In this document: in pieces, positions 35,780 to 44,120 of the stretch
Layout: each line of letters starts with the position of its first letter
Position numbering within the stretch: position 1 is the stretch's first letter
Assembly (NCBI RefSeq): GCF_000226875.1
Contig: NZ_JH164926.1
Span: 1,621,214 to 1,685,213, forward strand
DNA from: Neisseria shayeganii 871
Lineage (GTDB): Bacteria; Pseudomonadota; Gammaproteobacteria; Burkholderiales; Neisseriaceae
Length of the DNA: 64,000 nt
Direction: 5' to 3'
Position numbers and translations under genes: made by a program
Notes under the pieces: generated by a model
The model's database searches: none
The model's input: only the letters and a program-made list of their open reading frames with translations
Told to the model about the DNA's origin: nothing

Positions 35780-36176
35780 CGTCTCTTCCTTCCATCAAAA
35801 ATTGTTGTCTCTTGCCCATTTTTTCGCCCAGCTCGTTGAGCATTCCGGCCAGCCGCTGCTTGTTGCGGGCGATTTCTTCGGGCGTCCATGTGCGCCGGTA
35901 TTCCAGCGCCGGCGGGGGCGGCACCGGTGGCAGGCAATCCATCAACATCTTGGGCGTCGGCCATTTGTCGGCCTGCCCCCAAAACACCGCAAACGCCCGC
36001 TCCAGTCTCGGCACATCCCGCGTGTCGTCCCAAGCAATCGGGGCAGCGTCAAACGCCGCAATCCAAGCCTGGAACATCCCGTCCGCCGCATCGGCTGGCG
36101 GGTGGCCGGGCAGCCGCATGGCCAAGGTGCGCTGCAGGCCGTCTATCAGCGTGTTGTTGACTTTGGGCGTCATCAT
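35763..36176 (-). CDS. Hypothetical early phage protein
   Basis: A 137-aa protein starting MMTPKVNNTLIDGLQRTLAM. The segment FWGQADKWPTPKMLMDCLPP followed by a proline run and charged C-terminal helix resembles phage replication accessory proteins (helicase-loader-like), but only weakly. It overlaps both neighbours, so it is translated as part of the early operon. Confidence 0.6.
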   Translation of the reverse strand: MMTPKVNNTLIDGLQRTLAMRLPGHPPADAADGMFQAWIAAFDAAPIAWDDTRDVPRLERAFAVFWGQADKWPTPKMLMDCLPPVPPPPALEYRRTWTPEEIARNKQRLAGMLNELGEKMGKRQQFLMEGRDDDTSS

Positions 36177-36811
36177 CGCCGGTATTTCTCCCCGGCCGCC
36201 GCGCCCTGCAAGGTGGTGCTGGGGGCCGCTGGCTGAGGCTGCGGGCTAGCTGAAACTGTTTGTCCGTCTACTACCGCCGGCAGGGTGCCGGCCGTCTTTT
36301 CAGGCGTCCAAAAGGTGATGTTTTCCAACAACCAGCCGTGGGTAGTGAGCGGGGTTTGCAGCTTGCCCGCCGAACGCGCCTCAAGCGCGCGCTGAAACGC
36401 CCAAATCCAAGCCTCGCGCGGGGCGGGGTAGGTTTGGCGGTTGCGGGTGATCTCCCCCGACTGAATCATCGGCACCAACTCGCCCAGCAGTTTGGCGGCA
36501 CGGTCCCAAGCCAAGTCTTTCTTGGCCGGGCGGAACAGACCCACATAGCGCAGGGCGGCTGCCGTCAGTTCGTCCGACATCGCCACCACCGCCGCCACCA
36601 GCGCGCGGGCGTCTTCGTGGGCGATAAACAGTTCGATACTGCCGGATGCGCCGCAGTTAAGGCATTTGGCTTTCATTTCGTCTCTTTCCCGTATAAGCGT
36701 TTCCAAGGCAGCTGCCATTTCCAAATACAATTTTTTACGCTCTATCAGCATTTGCGAACCTGCCAAGCGCGCGGCCTTTCGGATGATTTTCAGCATCTGT
36801 ATGGGTGTCAT
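36173..36811 (-). CDS. Hypothetical early phage protein with one CxxC
   Basis: A 212-aa protein starting MTPIQMLKIIRKAARLAGSQ. It has a helical N-terminus with KCLNCGASG near residue 49 (half of a zinc knuckle) and a Pro/Thr/Ser-rich C-terminal linker. It overlaps the upstream 36808 gene (ATGA type). I do not recognise the family. Confidence 0.6.
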   Translation of the reverse strand: MTPIQMLKIIRKAARLAGSQMLIERKKLYLEMAAALETLIRERDEMKAKCLNCGASGSIELFIAHEDARALVAAVVAMSDELTAAALRYVGLFRPAKKDLAWDRAAKLLGELVPMIQSGEITRNRQTYPAPREAWIWAFQRALEARSAGKLQTPLTTHGWLLENITFWTPEKTAGTLPAVVDGQTVSASPQPQPAAPSTTLQGAAAGEKYRR

Positions 36812-37062
36812 TGCTTATCCTTCAGCCTGTGTACGACACCGCCGCGGAGTGCGCGGATGTCGTCTTGGCTTTGGCCGTTGAGGCTGCTGATGTTGTCCGC
36901 GCCCAATAATTCGGCGGCCTGAATCTCCACTACCACGGTTTTGATGATGTTTTCGCTGATTTTGCTGGCAGCGTGGGCAGCATCGGGCGATACCTTGCCG
37001 TTGCGCAGGCCGTCCAGTACGTCGAACAGGTTATCTCGCAGTTTTTCGGTTGCGCTTTGCAT
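36808..37062 (-). CDS. Hypothetical early phage protein
   Basis: An 84-aa helical protein, MQSATEKLRDNLFDVLDGLR, overlapping both the gene before it (by 32 bp) and after it. It contains AAHAASKISENIIKTVVVEI. Similar short helical proteins occur in Mu-like early operons without assigned function. Confidence 0.6.
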   Translation of the reverse strand: MQSATEKLRDNLFDVLDGLRNGKVSPDAAHAASKISENIIKTVVVEIQAAELLGADNISSLNGQSQDDIRALRGGVVHRLKDKQ

Positions 37063-37741
37063 GACGGGTCTCCTTTTTCAAATCGCGGTTAAGTTTGGCT
37101 GCTTCGCGCAGCTCGGGCGGAATGGCCAACAGTTGGGGGTTGGCGGTGAGCATCAACAGGTTTTCGCGCAGCGCTTCGATGGGGAACAGGTATTCCGACC
37201 ATGCCATTTTTGCGCCGCGCAATACGGCTTTGTTTATTTCGATTTTTTCGTGGTTCACCAAAAACAGGCTGGGAATGATGAAGCAGTGGCGGTAGGCGTC
37301 CTCATCGTTTAAAGCGGCGTTATCGTCCTCTTTGACGATGACCACGAAAATATCGGTCTCGAATTTATTGCTGCATTTCATGCGGTATTTGTCTTCCGTG
37401 CCACGGCTGCCTTTGCTGCCTGTGGACGTCTTGATATCGATTTTTGCGCCGTTCAGGATAAAGTCGAAGCAGGGGTTGTTGTGGCGGATGGACAAGTTGG
37501 TGTTTACCGCTTCGGGCAGGTGTTTTTGAAAAATCCGCTCTCCCATGCGGCCTATTTCGCCCGACGTGCTGTTGATGATGGCCGCTTCGGTGATGCGCAG
37601 GCAGCCTGCATGGCGGGCAATCATGGTGGCCTGGATGATGTTCAGGCCCGCTTCTTCCGCGGCGGCCCGCAGCGGGGCCTGTTTGTACAGGCTGATAAAG
37701 CGGTCGGCCTGTTCTTGGGTTGCACCAAATGTGGACAGCAT
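37031..37741 (-). CDS. Putative PD-(D/E)xK nuclease-like early protein
   Basis: A 236-aa protein. Residues GRMGERIFQKHL (E68) followed by CFDFILNGAKIDIKTS (D93, D102-I-K104) fit the PD-(D/E)xK nuclease core, in which an acidic residue pair and lysine bind metal. The N-terminal 50 residues look like a small helical DNA-binding region (QATMIARHAGCLRITEAAI). The C-terminus is basic (KKETRHAKRNRKTAR). This could be a restriction-like or repair-type nuclease. The assignment rests on motif reading only. Confidence 0.6.
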   Translation of the reverse strand: MLSTFGATQEQADRFISLYKQAPLRAAAEEAGLNIIQATMIARHAGCLRITEAAIINSTSGEIGRMGERIFQKHLPEAVNTNLSIRHNNPCFDFILNGAKIDIKTSTGSKGSRGTEDKYRMKCSNKFETDIFVVIVKEDDNAALNDEDAYRHCFIIPSLFLVNHEKIEINKAVLRGAKMAWSEYLFPIEALRENLLMLTANPQLLAIPPELREAAKLNRDLKKETRHAKRNRKTAR

Positions 37742-37743
37742 CG

Positions 37744-37998
37744 TTACTCTCCTTCCGGTTCCAAAACCACGCCAGCCATGCGCTCGGCATCACTCATTTC
37801 TGCATACGGGTCGGCCGTCTCTGTCGCCGGTACCGCCACACCCTGCCGCGGCTGCGGCGATTTGTCGGCCGCCGGAATCATGGCCAGCCCCAAAGCCATC
37901 AGCGTTACCAGCAGCAGCCGGATACACACGGCCCGCACCCATTCTTCCGGTATCCGGGGAGCCGATACCGGGTAGCCCCAATCGTTACGCCTTTCCAT
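37744..37998 (-). CDS. Small early membrane protein
   Basis: An 84-aa protein, start at MERRNDWGYPVS, with one membrane span (AVCIRLLLVTLMALGLAMI) and an acidic C-terminal tail. It overlaps the upstream gene by 14 bp. Its role is unknown; a membrane protein in a transposition operon is unexpected. Confidence 0.55.
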   Translation of the reverse strand: MERRNDWGYPVSAPRIPEEWVRAVCIRLLLVTLMALGLAMIPAADKSPQPRQGVAVPATETADPYAEMSDAERMAGVVLEPEGE

Positions 37999-38230
37999 CT
38001 TCCACCCCGCTTTCTTCTTGCTCGTCAATCCCGGCCGCCTGTGCCAGCCGCACAATGTCTTCCCAGTCCAGCAAAAACCGCTTCCCCGTGGCCTCGCTTT
38101 CGATAATCGGCTCGCTATTGATCGTGATCAGCATTTGATATTTCATGCCGCCGATATCCCCCTTGCCAACCATCGCTCGCAGAAACCAATTGCCAGCCGG
38201 CAGAATACGTCCGTAAGTCGCTTGCTCCAT
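37985..38230 (-). CDS. Hypothetical early phage protein
   Basis: An 81-aa acidic protein starting MEQATYGRILPAGNWFLRAM and ending EEQEESGVEDGKA. It lies directly after the B ATPase gene and overlaps the next gene. The nine extra residues of a longer start would overlap the B gene stop. No family recognised. Confidence 0.55.
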   Translation of the reverse strand: MEQATYGRILPAGNWFLRAMVGKGDIGGMKYQMLITINSEPIIESEATGKRFLLDWEDIVRLAQAAGIDEQEESGVEDGKA

Positions 38231-38231
38231 C

Positions 38232-39371
38232 TCACACCCCCGCCACCATATCGGCATCCACCGGCAGACCCAGTTCGGCGGCCTGATTCATCGCTGCGGA
38301 CACCAAGTTGTTTACCGCCAGCGGATACAGCAGGCTGTGTGTCTCCACCCCTTTACTGGCGCGGCCGCGCACGGTCAGGCGTTCGGCCACCGCATCCACC
38401 GCGCTCTCGTCCATAATTTGGGCGATGTCTGCGCCGGCGCGGGCGAACTTGTGTTTCAGGTAGCCTGCGAGCTTGCCGTCGGTCAGCGGCAGCAGGGTCA
38501 CCAGCTCGCAGCGCTGCACCACCTCGCGCACGGCGGGGTTGTTTTCCGCCAGCTTTTGCGCCAGCTCGGTTTGCCCGATCAGCACAATGCCCAATAAGCG
38601 CTCAAAACCGTTTTTCAATTCAAAAAAGCGCTTCAAGTGCTTCAAGGTCGGCACCGGCAGGCTGTGCGCCTCTTCGATAATCAGCACATGGCGGTTGCCC
38701 GCTTTCGCGCTCTCTTGCAGAGCCTTGTGGATTTGTCTAAACCGTGCTTCCGGGCTGCGCTTGGGGCTGGTGCCTGGCGCGGCCGCTTCCAAGATGGCTT
38801 CGGCAATATGCGAGGCTTTCAGGGTTTTGCCCTTCTGGTCGTTGTCTTCCATCGCCAGTACATAGGGTTCAATCGTCACAATCTGCTTGCCCTCGCGCAT
38901 GATGCGGTCTTGCAGGTCTTCGCGCAGGGTGGATTTGCCCGCGCCGCTTTCGCCCACCACCGCCACAAAACCACCGTGGGCCGCGGTCTGATACATCGCC
39001 TCGCGCACATAGCGTGCATCGGGAGTCATATACACATCCTCGGCGCAGCGGATTTCGTCCGAAAAGGGGTCGCGTGCCAAACCGAAATGGCGGCGTGCGG
39101 CTTGTGTTAAGGTGGCTTTTCTGAGTAACATATCGTTGTCCTCGCTTTCTTGAGTGATGGCAGGTGCGGCTTCCGGTTCGTTTTCCAGACATTGCGGAAT
39201 GTCCGCACCATTCCTTGTAAAAAACTGCTTTAACTTCTCGCGCAGCTCGGCTGCGTCTTTTTTCGGCCATTGCCCGTGGTTGATCACCGCCACCAGCATC
39301 GGTTTGCTGCAGCCGATTTCGGCAGCGGCGGCGGCATAGGATTTGCCGATTCGTTTAAATGCCTCTTTCAT
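38232..39371 (-). CDS. Transposition target-DNA activator B (AAA ATPase, BcepMu type)
   Basis: A 379-aa AAA+ ATPase that selects target DNA and stimulates the transposase. The N-terminal helix-turn-helix (YAAAAAEIGCSKPMLVAVIN) binds DNA. The ATPase domain has Walker A GESGAGKS near residue 141, Walker B VLIIEEAH near 230, and an ExeA-like layout as in BcepMu. AAGGAG precedes ATG 39371, which overlaps the transposase stop (TGATG). Confidence 0.9.
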   Translation of the reverse strand: MKEAFKRIGKSYAAAAAEIGCSKPMLVAVINHGQWPKKDAAELREKLKQFFTRNGADIPQCLENEPEAAPAITQESEDNDMLLRKATLTQAARRHFGLARDPFSDEIRCAEDVYMTPDARYVREAMYQTAAHGGFVAVVGESGAGKSTLREDLQDRIMREGKQIVTIEPYVLAMEDNDQKGKTLKASHIAEAILEAAAPGTSPKRSPEARFRQIHKALQESAKAGNRHVLIIEEAHSLPVPTLKHLKRFFELKNGFERLLGIVLIGQTELAQKLAENNPAVREVVQRCELVTLLPLTDGKLAGYLKHKFARAGADIAQIMDESAVDAVAERLTVRGRASKGVETHSLLYPLAVNNLVSAAMNQAAELGLPVDADMVAGV

Positions 39372-41158
39372 CAAGCTCCTTTCACCAGTTTCAGGCTGCC
39401 TGAAGTTTTCAGGCGGTTAAATACCTCTTCGATTTGGCTTTCCGGCACCCCGTCCGGGTACAGCCGCAGCAGGGTTTTTGCCGCCTCCGCCCAGTTGCCG
39501 CCTTCGGCTTCCACCCTCGGTTTCAGCAACTTGGCCAGCTCCACCTTGCTCAACACCTGCTCGGCCACTTCCATGCGGTTGTAGTCCATTTGGGTTCCCT
39601 GCTTGGGCAGGTAGGCCACTTTGTTGCTGGCCAGCGCTTGTTCTTGGTGTGCGAAGGGGTCGAGGCGGCCGTTGAACGGCAGGGCTTTTTTCTTGCGCTT
39701 GGCTGCCGCTTCTTCCAGCGTGGCCGCGCCGTAGGCCAGTTTTTCCAGTTCCTTCTTATTGGTTTGCGCAGGCGTGTCGGCATGGGGTTTGTATTCCTCG
39801 CCAATCACCGCCGCGTCCGAACGAAAGCCCCAGCCGTTAAAGGCCACTTCCGGCACTTCCTGCCAGTATTCCCGCCCGTCCGCATCAAACCGCTGCACCC
39901 GCACCGAGCCTTGCTGCCAAGGATTTTTGGCAATGGTCAGCGTTTCACCTACCATCACAAACGGTACTTCGCGCACGTCATAGACCTTGCTGTTAAAGCC
40001 GATGGTCAAATCAGACTTCACTTTGCGCGTTTCCGGCCGGCTTAACACCAGTTCCCGGCAGTATTCCGCCGGCGGCGGCAACACCAATTGTTCGGCCTTG
40101 ATTTTTTGCCAGGCGGTAAAGCGGGTCATGCCGTGGCGGCTGTGTTCGCGCTCACTGTTGAAATACACCATCCAGCGCTCGGCAAAGTTTTGCAGCTGCT
40201 CTATGCTGTCGATGCGCTTGAATTTCAGCCACCCTTCAAACTGGGTTTCCACCAAATTATTTGCATTTTCGACCCCACCTTTGGCGCGCGGCTGGCCCGG
40301 CTTGTTAATCTGTACCCGTATACCCATCTGCTTGCACAGATTGGTAAAGCCGTAGCCGGTATTGGCCGAGCCGGGGTCGAGCATCACCATTTTCGGCACC
40401 CCGCAAAACGGGAAGCGGCTGCGGTCGGCCTTCGGCTGCATGGCTTGGATAAAGGTCTCGCACAGGTTCTCCGAGTTCTCGCCACCGAAGACGTACCACA
40501 CGAAAATGCAGCCGCTGCAGTGGTCGTACACCACATAGCGCCATACCCTGTCTAAAACGATGCGCTCAAGGTTGTGTGGTTTGTTTTTGTAGAACTCGGC
40601 CGCATCCATAAAGGTCAGCTCGCTTTGCCCCCGTTTCTCTTTGCTCGGCAGGTAGAACAACACACAAAGCGAAGCGTCAATCTGCCAGCAATGGTTCGGG
40701 TGCAGGCTCTGCATCGTATTGACCGGGTCGGGCTGGTTCAGTTGTTTCGGATGCAGGTGATAGTGTTTCAATGCCCGGCAAATGGTGCCGGCGCTCAGGT
40801 GGGTAACTTCCCCTGTCTCTTTGTCCACCCGCACCGGGTCGATTTCATTGTTGGCAATCAACATCTCCACCGCCCGTTCCACCGACACCAACTGCTTGCC
40901 GTTATTGCGGGGCGTAATCATCAGCGCCGCCGAAATCATGCGGGCGTCTTCCAAGCTCAGGGCAATCGCCCCCGCATCACTGCGCCGCTTGCGCGGCGGC
41001 TTCACCGTATCCGCCTTCAGCTTGCGGTGCAGCGTTTGGTAGCTCACCCCCAGCAGCGCCGCCTGCGCCTTAACGTAGGCAGACTTGCTGCCGTGCGGCA
41101 AGGTGGCCGCATGGTTGGCGATTTCCGCCAGTTTTTGGGGCAGAATCAGCGCAGCCAT
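39371..41158 (-). CDS. DDE transposase A (Mu/BcepMu type)
   Basis: A 595-aa transposase that performs integration and replicative transposition. The catalytic triad is visible: D in CWQIDASLC near residue 161, D in MLDPGSAN near 260, and E in KGGVENAN near 296. An N-terminal DNA-binding region (SYQTLHRKLKADTVKPPRKR) and a C-terminal domain that would bind the ATPase complete it. Length and order (A then B) match transposable phages. No tyrosine or serine integrase accompanies it. Confidence 0.95.
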   Translation of the reverse strand: MAALILPQKLAEIANHAATLPHGSKSAYVKAQAALLGVSYQTLHRKLKADTVKPPRKRRSDAGAIALSLEDARMISAALMITPRNNGKQLVSVERAVEMLIANNEIDPVRVDKETGEVTHLSAGTICRALKHYHLHPKQLNQPDPVNTMQSLHPNHCWQIDASLCVLFYLPSKEKRGQSELTFMDAAEFYKNKPHNLERIVLDRVWRYVVYDHCSGCIFVWYVFGGENSENLCETFIQAMQPKADRSRFPFCGVPKMVMLDPGSANTGYGFTNLCKQMGIRVQINKPGQPRAKGGVENANNLVETQFEGWLKFKRIDSIEQLQNFAERWMVYFNSEREHSRHGMTRFTAWQKIKAEQLVLPPPAEYCRELVLSRPETRKVKSDLTIGFNSKVYDVREVPFVMVGETLTIAKNPWQQGSVRVQRFDADGREYWQEVPEVAFNGWGFRSDAAVIGEEYKPHADTPAQTNKKELEKLAYGAATLEEAAAKRKKKALPFNGRLDPFAHQEQALASNKVAYLPKQGTQMDYNRMEVAEQVLSKVELAKLLKPRVEAEGGNWAEAAKTLLRLYPDGVPESQIEEVFNRLKTSGSLKLVKGA

Positions 41159-41161
41159 GCC

Positions 41162-42070
41162 TCACTCCTCTTTCAGCCACTCCGGCTCTTCTCCGTCCGG
41201 TACCGTGGCAGGCAGGCCGAAGCGGTCGCGCAGACGCTGCACATCCATCATGATTTGGTTCAGGCAGCCTGCCATCGTCGGCTGGAAGTTGAAGCCGTGC
41301 GCCTGCCCGTGGGCTTCCAGCTGCTCGAACAATTCGGCAAAGCGGCTGATGTCCGACCGCGCACCCACTGCGATGGATTCCATGCGGAAAACCAGTTCAC
41401 TGCCCACATCTTCCGGCTTGGGCTCTTCGGCAGAACCCTGCTTCTTGGCCAGCTTTTCCGCCAACTCGTCCACTTTTTTGTTTTTCTGCGAAATCACTTC
41501 GTCTTTGGCCGATGCCGTTTCCTGTAAATCCTGCACCCGGCTTTCCAGTTCTGCCTTTTCAGCCGCCGCCTGTTCTTTTTCGGCAGCGTGTTTGGCCATG
41601 ATTTGCTCCAGAACCTGCAACACCGCATCTTTGGTGGTCTCTTCTTTTTGAGCCATCTCAATCACCATCTCACGGTCTGCTGCGGGCAGCCTGCCAATCT
41701 GCGCCAATGTCCGTTGCGGGATACCTGCATTTTGGGCATATTCGAAAAACTCACCGCCCATGCGCTGGTAATTGCGAATATTGTTGTCTATGGTTTCTAC
41801 GCTGCTGCCGATGGCATTGCAAAATTGCTCCCAAGTCGTAACAAATACGGATTCTCCATTGATAACCATTGGTAAATCTTTGTATTGTTTGCTTTGTTTA
41901 ATATCTGCCAGCATTTCAATTTCCGTAACAGATACGAATCTGCGGGTAATCGCTGCCATTTTGATGGCACCGACCTGCTCCAAAATGCGTGCCTTCTCAA
42001 ACGTCAGATTTTGGGCGGTTAATGCAGCAGCATTCTGCATCTCGCTGATAGGTAGGTTAGTGTTGGCCAT
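41162..42070 (-). CDS. Early phage protein with coiled coil
   Basis: A 302-aa protein starting MANTNLPISEMQNAAALTAQ, with GGAGGG before the ATG. The N-terminal 130 residues look globular (FVTTWEQFCNAIGSSVETID, IPQRTLAQIGRLPAADREMV); a long coiled coil follows (residues 150-215). Proteins of this layout sit between regulators and the transposase in BcepMu-like phages. It may bind DNA, but no function is known. Confidence 0.65.
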   Translation of the reverse strand: MANTNLPISEMQNAAALTAQNLTFEKARILEQVGAIKMAAITRRFVSVTEIEMLADIKQSKQYKDLPMVINGESVFVTTWEQFCNAIGSSVETIDNNIRNYQRMGGEFFEYAQNAGIPQRTLAQIGRLPAADREMVIEMAQKEETTKDAVLQVLEQIMAKHAAEKEQAAAEKAELESRVQDLQETASAKDEVISQKNKKVDELAEKLAKKQGSAEEPKPEDVGSELVFRMESIAVGARSDISRFAELFEQLEAHGQAHGFNFQPTMAGCLNQIMMDVQRLRDRFGLPATVPDGEEPEWLKEE

Positions 42071-42371
42071 GTTCACCCTCCAGCTTGTGTTTTAAGTTCA
42101 GCTTGGCCGCCAGAATCAACGCCCTCATTTCATCCACACCTTGATTGCACATGATATTCCGTACCAACAAGGCAGCCTTTAAGCAGTCTTTCTCGGTCGC
42201 TTCGTCCAGCAAGTTTTCGGTTGCCTCATCCGGATGGCTGCTCAACATATTTCCGATCATGACCTGCTGTTCAAACATGAGTGCGTAGTGCATCAGCAGT
42301 TCGCGTCGCAGCATTTCCTGTCTGGCCGCAGCCTCCATTTCAGCGATAAATTTTTTAACCCAATCATTCAT
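42057..42371 (-). CDS. Hypothetical early phage protein
   Basis: A 104-aa helical acidic protein, MNDWVKKFIAEMEAAARQEM. A second ATG lies 6 bp upstream (42377); the chosen one has GGAG at 8 bp. It overlaps the coiled-coil gene by 14 bp. No recognised domain. Confidence 0.6.
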   Translation of the reverse strand: MNDWVKKFIAEMEAAARQEMLRRELLMHYALMFEQQVMIGNMLSSHPDEATENLLDEATEKDCLKAALLVRNIMCNQGVDEMRALILAAKLNLKHKLEGEHGQH

Positions 42372-42376
42372 AGTCA

Positions 42377-42673
42377 TTACTCCATTGACCCAGCCATAAT
42401 CCGCTGGTTGGTTTCACTGATTTGCTCCTGTAAACGAGCCACCTGATTACTGTAGGCTTGGGCAATCTGTAACATCTGGATAGAGTGTGCGAATCGCCCG
42501 TTGTCCAACTTCATCACCAGCCCTTCAGACATCAGATCATCTAGGTCGCGACTGATTTGTGCTGGACTTACTCCTAAGTTTTCAGCCAACTCCTTATTGC
42601 TGATACCTGAGAAACTTTGTCCTTTTAACGCCTTAAGTACCTTTAGAACACGCGTCCCTTTACTGCTGGCCAT
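42377..42673 (-). CDS. Winged-helix DNA-binding protein
   Basis: A 98-aa regulator. ISNKELAENLGVSPAQISRDLDDLMSEGLV (residues 23-52, in two parts) forms a winged helix-turn-helix like IclR/MarR N-termini. A helical dimerisation tail follows (YSNQVARLQEQISETNQRIM). It is the second early gene after the Ner-like protein, so a role in early transcription control is likely. Confidence 0.75.
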   Translation of the reverse strand: MASSKGTRVLKVLKALKGQSFSGISNKELAENLGVSPAQISRDLDDLMSEGLVMKLDNGRFAHSIQMLQIAQAYSNQVARLQEQISETNQRIMAGSME

Positions 42674-42686
42674 CCATCTACTCCTT

Positions 42687-42878
42687 TTAAGCCGCCGCCT
42701 TCATACCAAGCTTGACTGCAATCTCATGCGCTCTGCCGTATTTGGCCTTCGATTGCCCATTCAACACGCGGTAAACCTCGGATACGGTGTATCCGTTTTC
42801 TCGTGCCCATGCGGCAAAAGTTTCGCCTCGTTTTTCAAATTGTTTTTTGACTTGGTCTGGTGTCAGAGGTTTTTTCAT
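42687..42878 (-). CDS. ner: Ner-like DNA-binding regulator
   Basis: A 63-aa helix-turn-helix protein, MKKPLTPDQVKKQFEKRGET, with FAAWARENGYTVSEVYRVLN. Ner in Mu is the first early gene and shuts down both repressor and early promoters. This gene is likewise first in the leftward operon, divergent from the repressor, facing the operator region at 42.88-42.98 kb. Confidence 0.85.
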   Translation of the reverse strand: MKKPLTPDQVKKQFEKRGETFAAWARENGYTVSEVYRVLNGQSKAKYGRAHEIAVKLGMKAAA

Positions 42879-42905
42879 AATCCTTCCGTCCTTTTTGTGG
42901 CAAAA

Positions 42906-42920
42906 TTAAGTTGCACTTAA
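42906..42920. promoter_or_regulatory. Operator-like palindrome in the lysis-lysogeny control region
   Basis: TTAAGT-TGC-ACTTAA is a perfect dyad in the 105-bp gap between ner and the repressor. A related TGCACT and a TTAAAA box follow within 25 bp, and TATTATGAT near 42947 could be a rightward -10. It is a likely binding site for the repressor and/or Ner. Confidence 0.6.
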
Positions 42921-42983
42921 ATACTTCTTAAAATGCACTATATGCGTATTATGATAACTTATGTTCTCTTACGCAAGGATCGA

Positions 42984-43427
42984 ATGGTGGAAAATAATTC
43001 TCTTTTTGGTAACAGGTTGAAAGAAGAAAGAAAAAAACTTTCTCTTACGCAACTGGAAGTTGCAGAGAAATGCAATATTACCCGCGAAGCATGGGGGAAA
43101 TATGAGCGTGGACAAAATATGCCAGGAAGTGAAGTATTGTTATCATTTAGTAACCTTGGTGCTGACATAGCTTATATTTTTACTGGTGTGCGCTCAGCGC
43201 CCCAGTCCCCAACCTATGCCACCCCCTCATTCAAAACTGCCCTCGCTGCCGTGCTCCATGAAAACAAAGCCGTCTACGTGGTCGGGGGTGGCGAGGAGCT
43301 GAGCGAACGGGAGAAGCAGTTGGTAGAAGATTTCCGCTCGGCCAACGAACAGGGGCAGGCAGCCATTGAGGGTGCGGCCAAGGCAATGGCGAAAGTCGCA
43401 GCACTTGAGGCTTTTAAAGCCGGATAG
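42984..43427 (+). CDS. Phage repressor (XRE helix-turn-helix)
   Basis: A 147-aa lysogeny repressor. The helix-turn-helix is LTQLEVAEKCNITREAWGKYERG (residues 20-42, in two parts), typical of XRE-type proteins, followed by a region with an Ala-rich helical C-terminus. Start MVENNSLFGNRL has AAGGA 5 bp upstream; the extra 17 residues of a longer start look non-coding. There is no LexA-type peptidase domain, so induction would not work by simple RecA autocleavage. Confidence 0.85.
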   Translation: MVENNSLFGNRLKEERKKLSLTQLEVAEKCNITREAWGKYERGQNMPGSEVLLSFSNLGADIAYIFTGVRSAPQSPTYATPSFKTALAAVLHENKAVYVVGGGEELSEREKQLVEDFRSANEQGQAAIEGAAKAMAKVAALEAFKAG

Positions 43428-43445
43428 AACAAAGCAGGAGGAGAA

Positions 43446-44102
43446 ATGAGAAACTTTTTACTGATATTGGCTGTGATGCTGCCGTTTTCGGCTGCCGCAC
43501 AACCTGTCTCATGCCGTGTGGTTAGCGTAGCGGATGGCGACACCCTGACTTGTTTAGCGGCAGGCAACCAACAAATCAAAGTGCGCCTGAATCAGATAGA
43601 TGCACCCGAACGGGGACAAGCATTCGGGCAGGCTGCTAAACGCAAGCTATCGGCATTGGTACATGGTAAAAACGTGCGATTGGAAACAGACGGCACCGAT
43701 AAATATGGCCGCACGATTGCCGAGATATTTTCAGGTAGCCTGAACATCAATAAGGAGATGGTGCGCACGGGTTACGCTTGGGCGTTCCGCCAATATGTGC
43801 GCGACCAAGAATATATACGGCTGGAAGAGCAGGCGCGCCGAGCCAGCCGTGGGCTATGGTCGGAACCCAATCCGATATACCCGAGTGAGTACAGAAATGG
43901 CAGAACTGCCGGCACCGTCTCGCAACAGGTGCAACCCGCCCGCGAACCGAGCCGAAATAACCAAGGCCGCTTTACTTGTGCCGGCAAACGCTTTTGCCGA
44001 CAAATGACCAGCTGCGCCGAGGCAAGGTTTTATTTGACACAATGCGGTGTCCGCCGTTTGGATAGAGACGGCGACGGGCGGCCATGTGAGAGTATCTGCT
44101 AA
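43446..44102 (+). CDS. Secreted thermonuclease-like protein with Excalibur domain
   Basis: A 218-aa exported nuclease. A signal peptide (MRNFLLILAVMLPFSAAA) is followed by a staphylococcal-nuclease domain (VADGDTLTC, VRLNQIDAPERGQAFG, TDGTDKYGRTIAEI) with its catalytic Arg and Asp. A C-terminal Excalibur calcium-binding motif (DRDGDGRPCE) closes it. It begins 18 bp after the repressor and may be co-expressed with it in the lysogen, making it a lysogenic-conversion candidate (extracellular DNA degradation). An internal DUS lies at 43729. Confidence 0.85.
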   Translation: MRNFLLILAVMLPFSAAAQPVSCRVVSVADGDTLTCLAAGNQQIKVRLNQIDAPERGQAFGQAAKRKLSALVHGKNVRLETDGTDKYGRTIAEIFSGSLNINKEMVRTGYAWAFRQYVRDQEYIRLEEQARRASRGLWSEPNPIYPSEYRNGRTAGTVSQQVQPAREPSRNNQGRFTCAGKRFCRQMTSCAEARFYLTQCGVRRLDRDGDGRPCESIC

Positions 44103-44120
44103 CTGAAGCGGAGAATAAGT

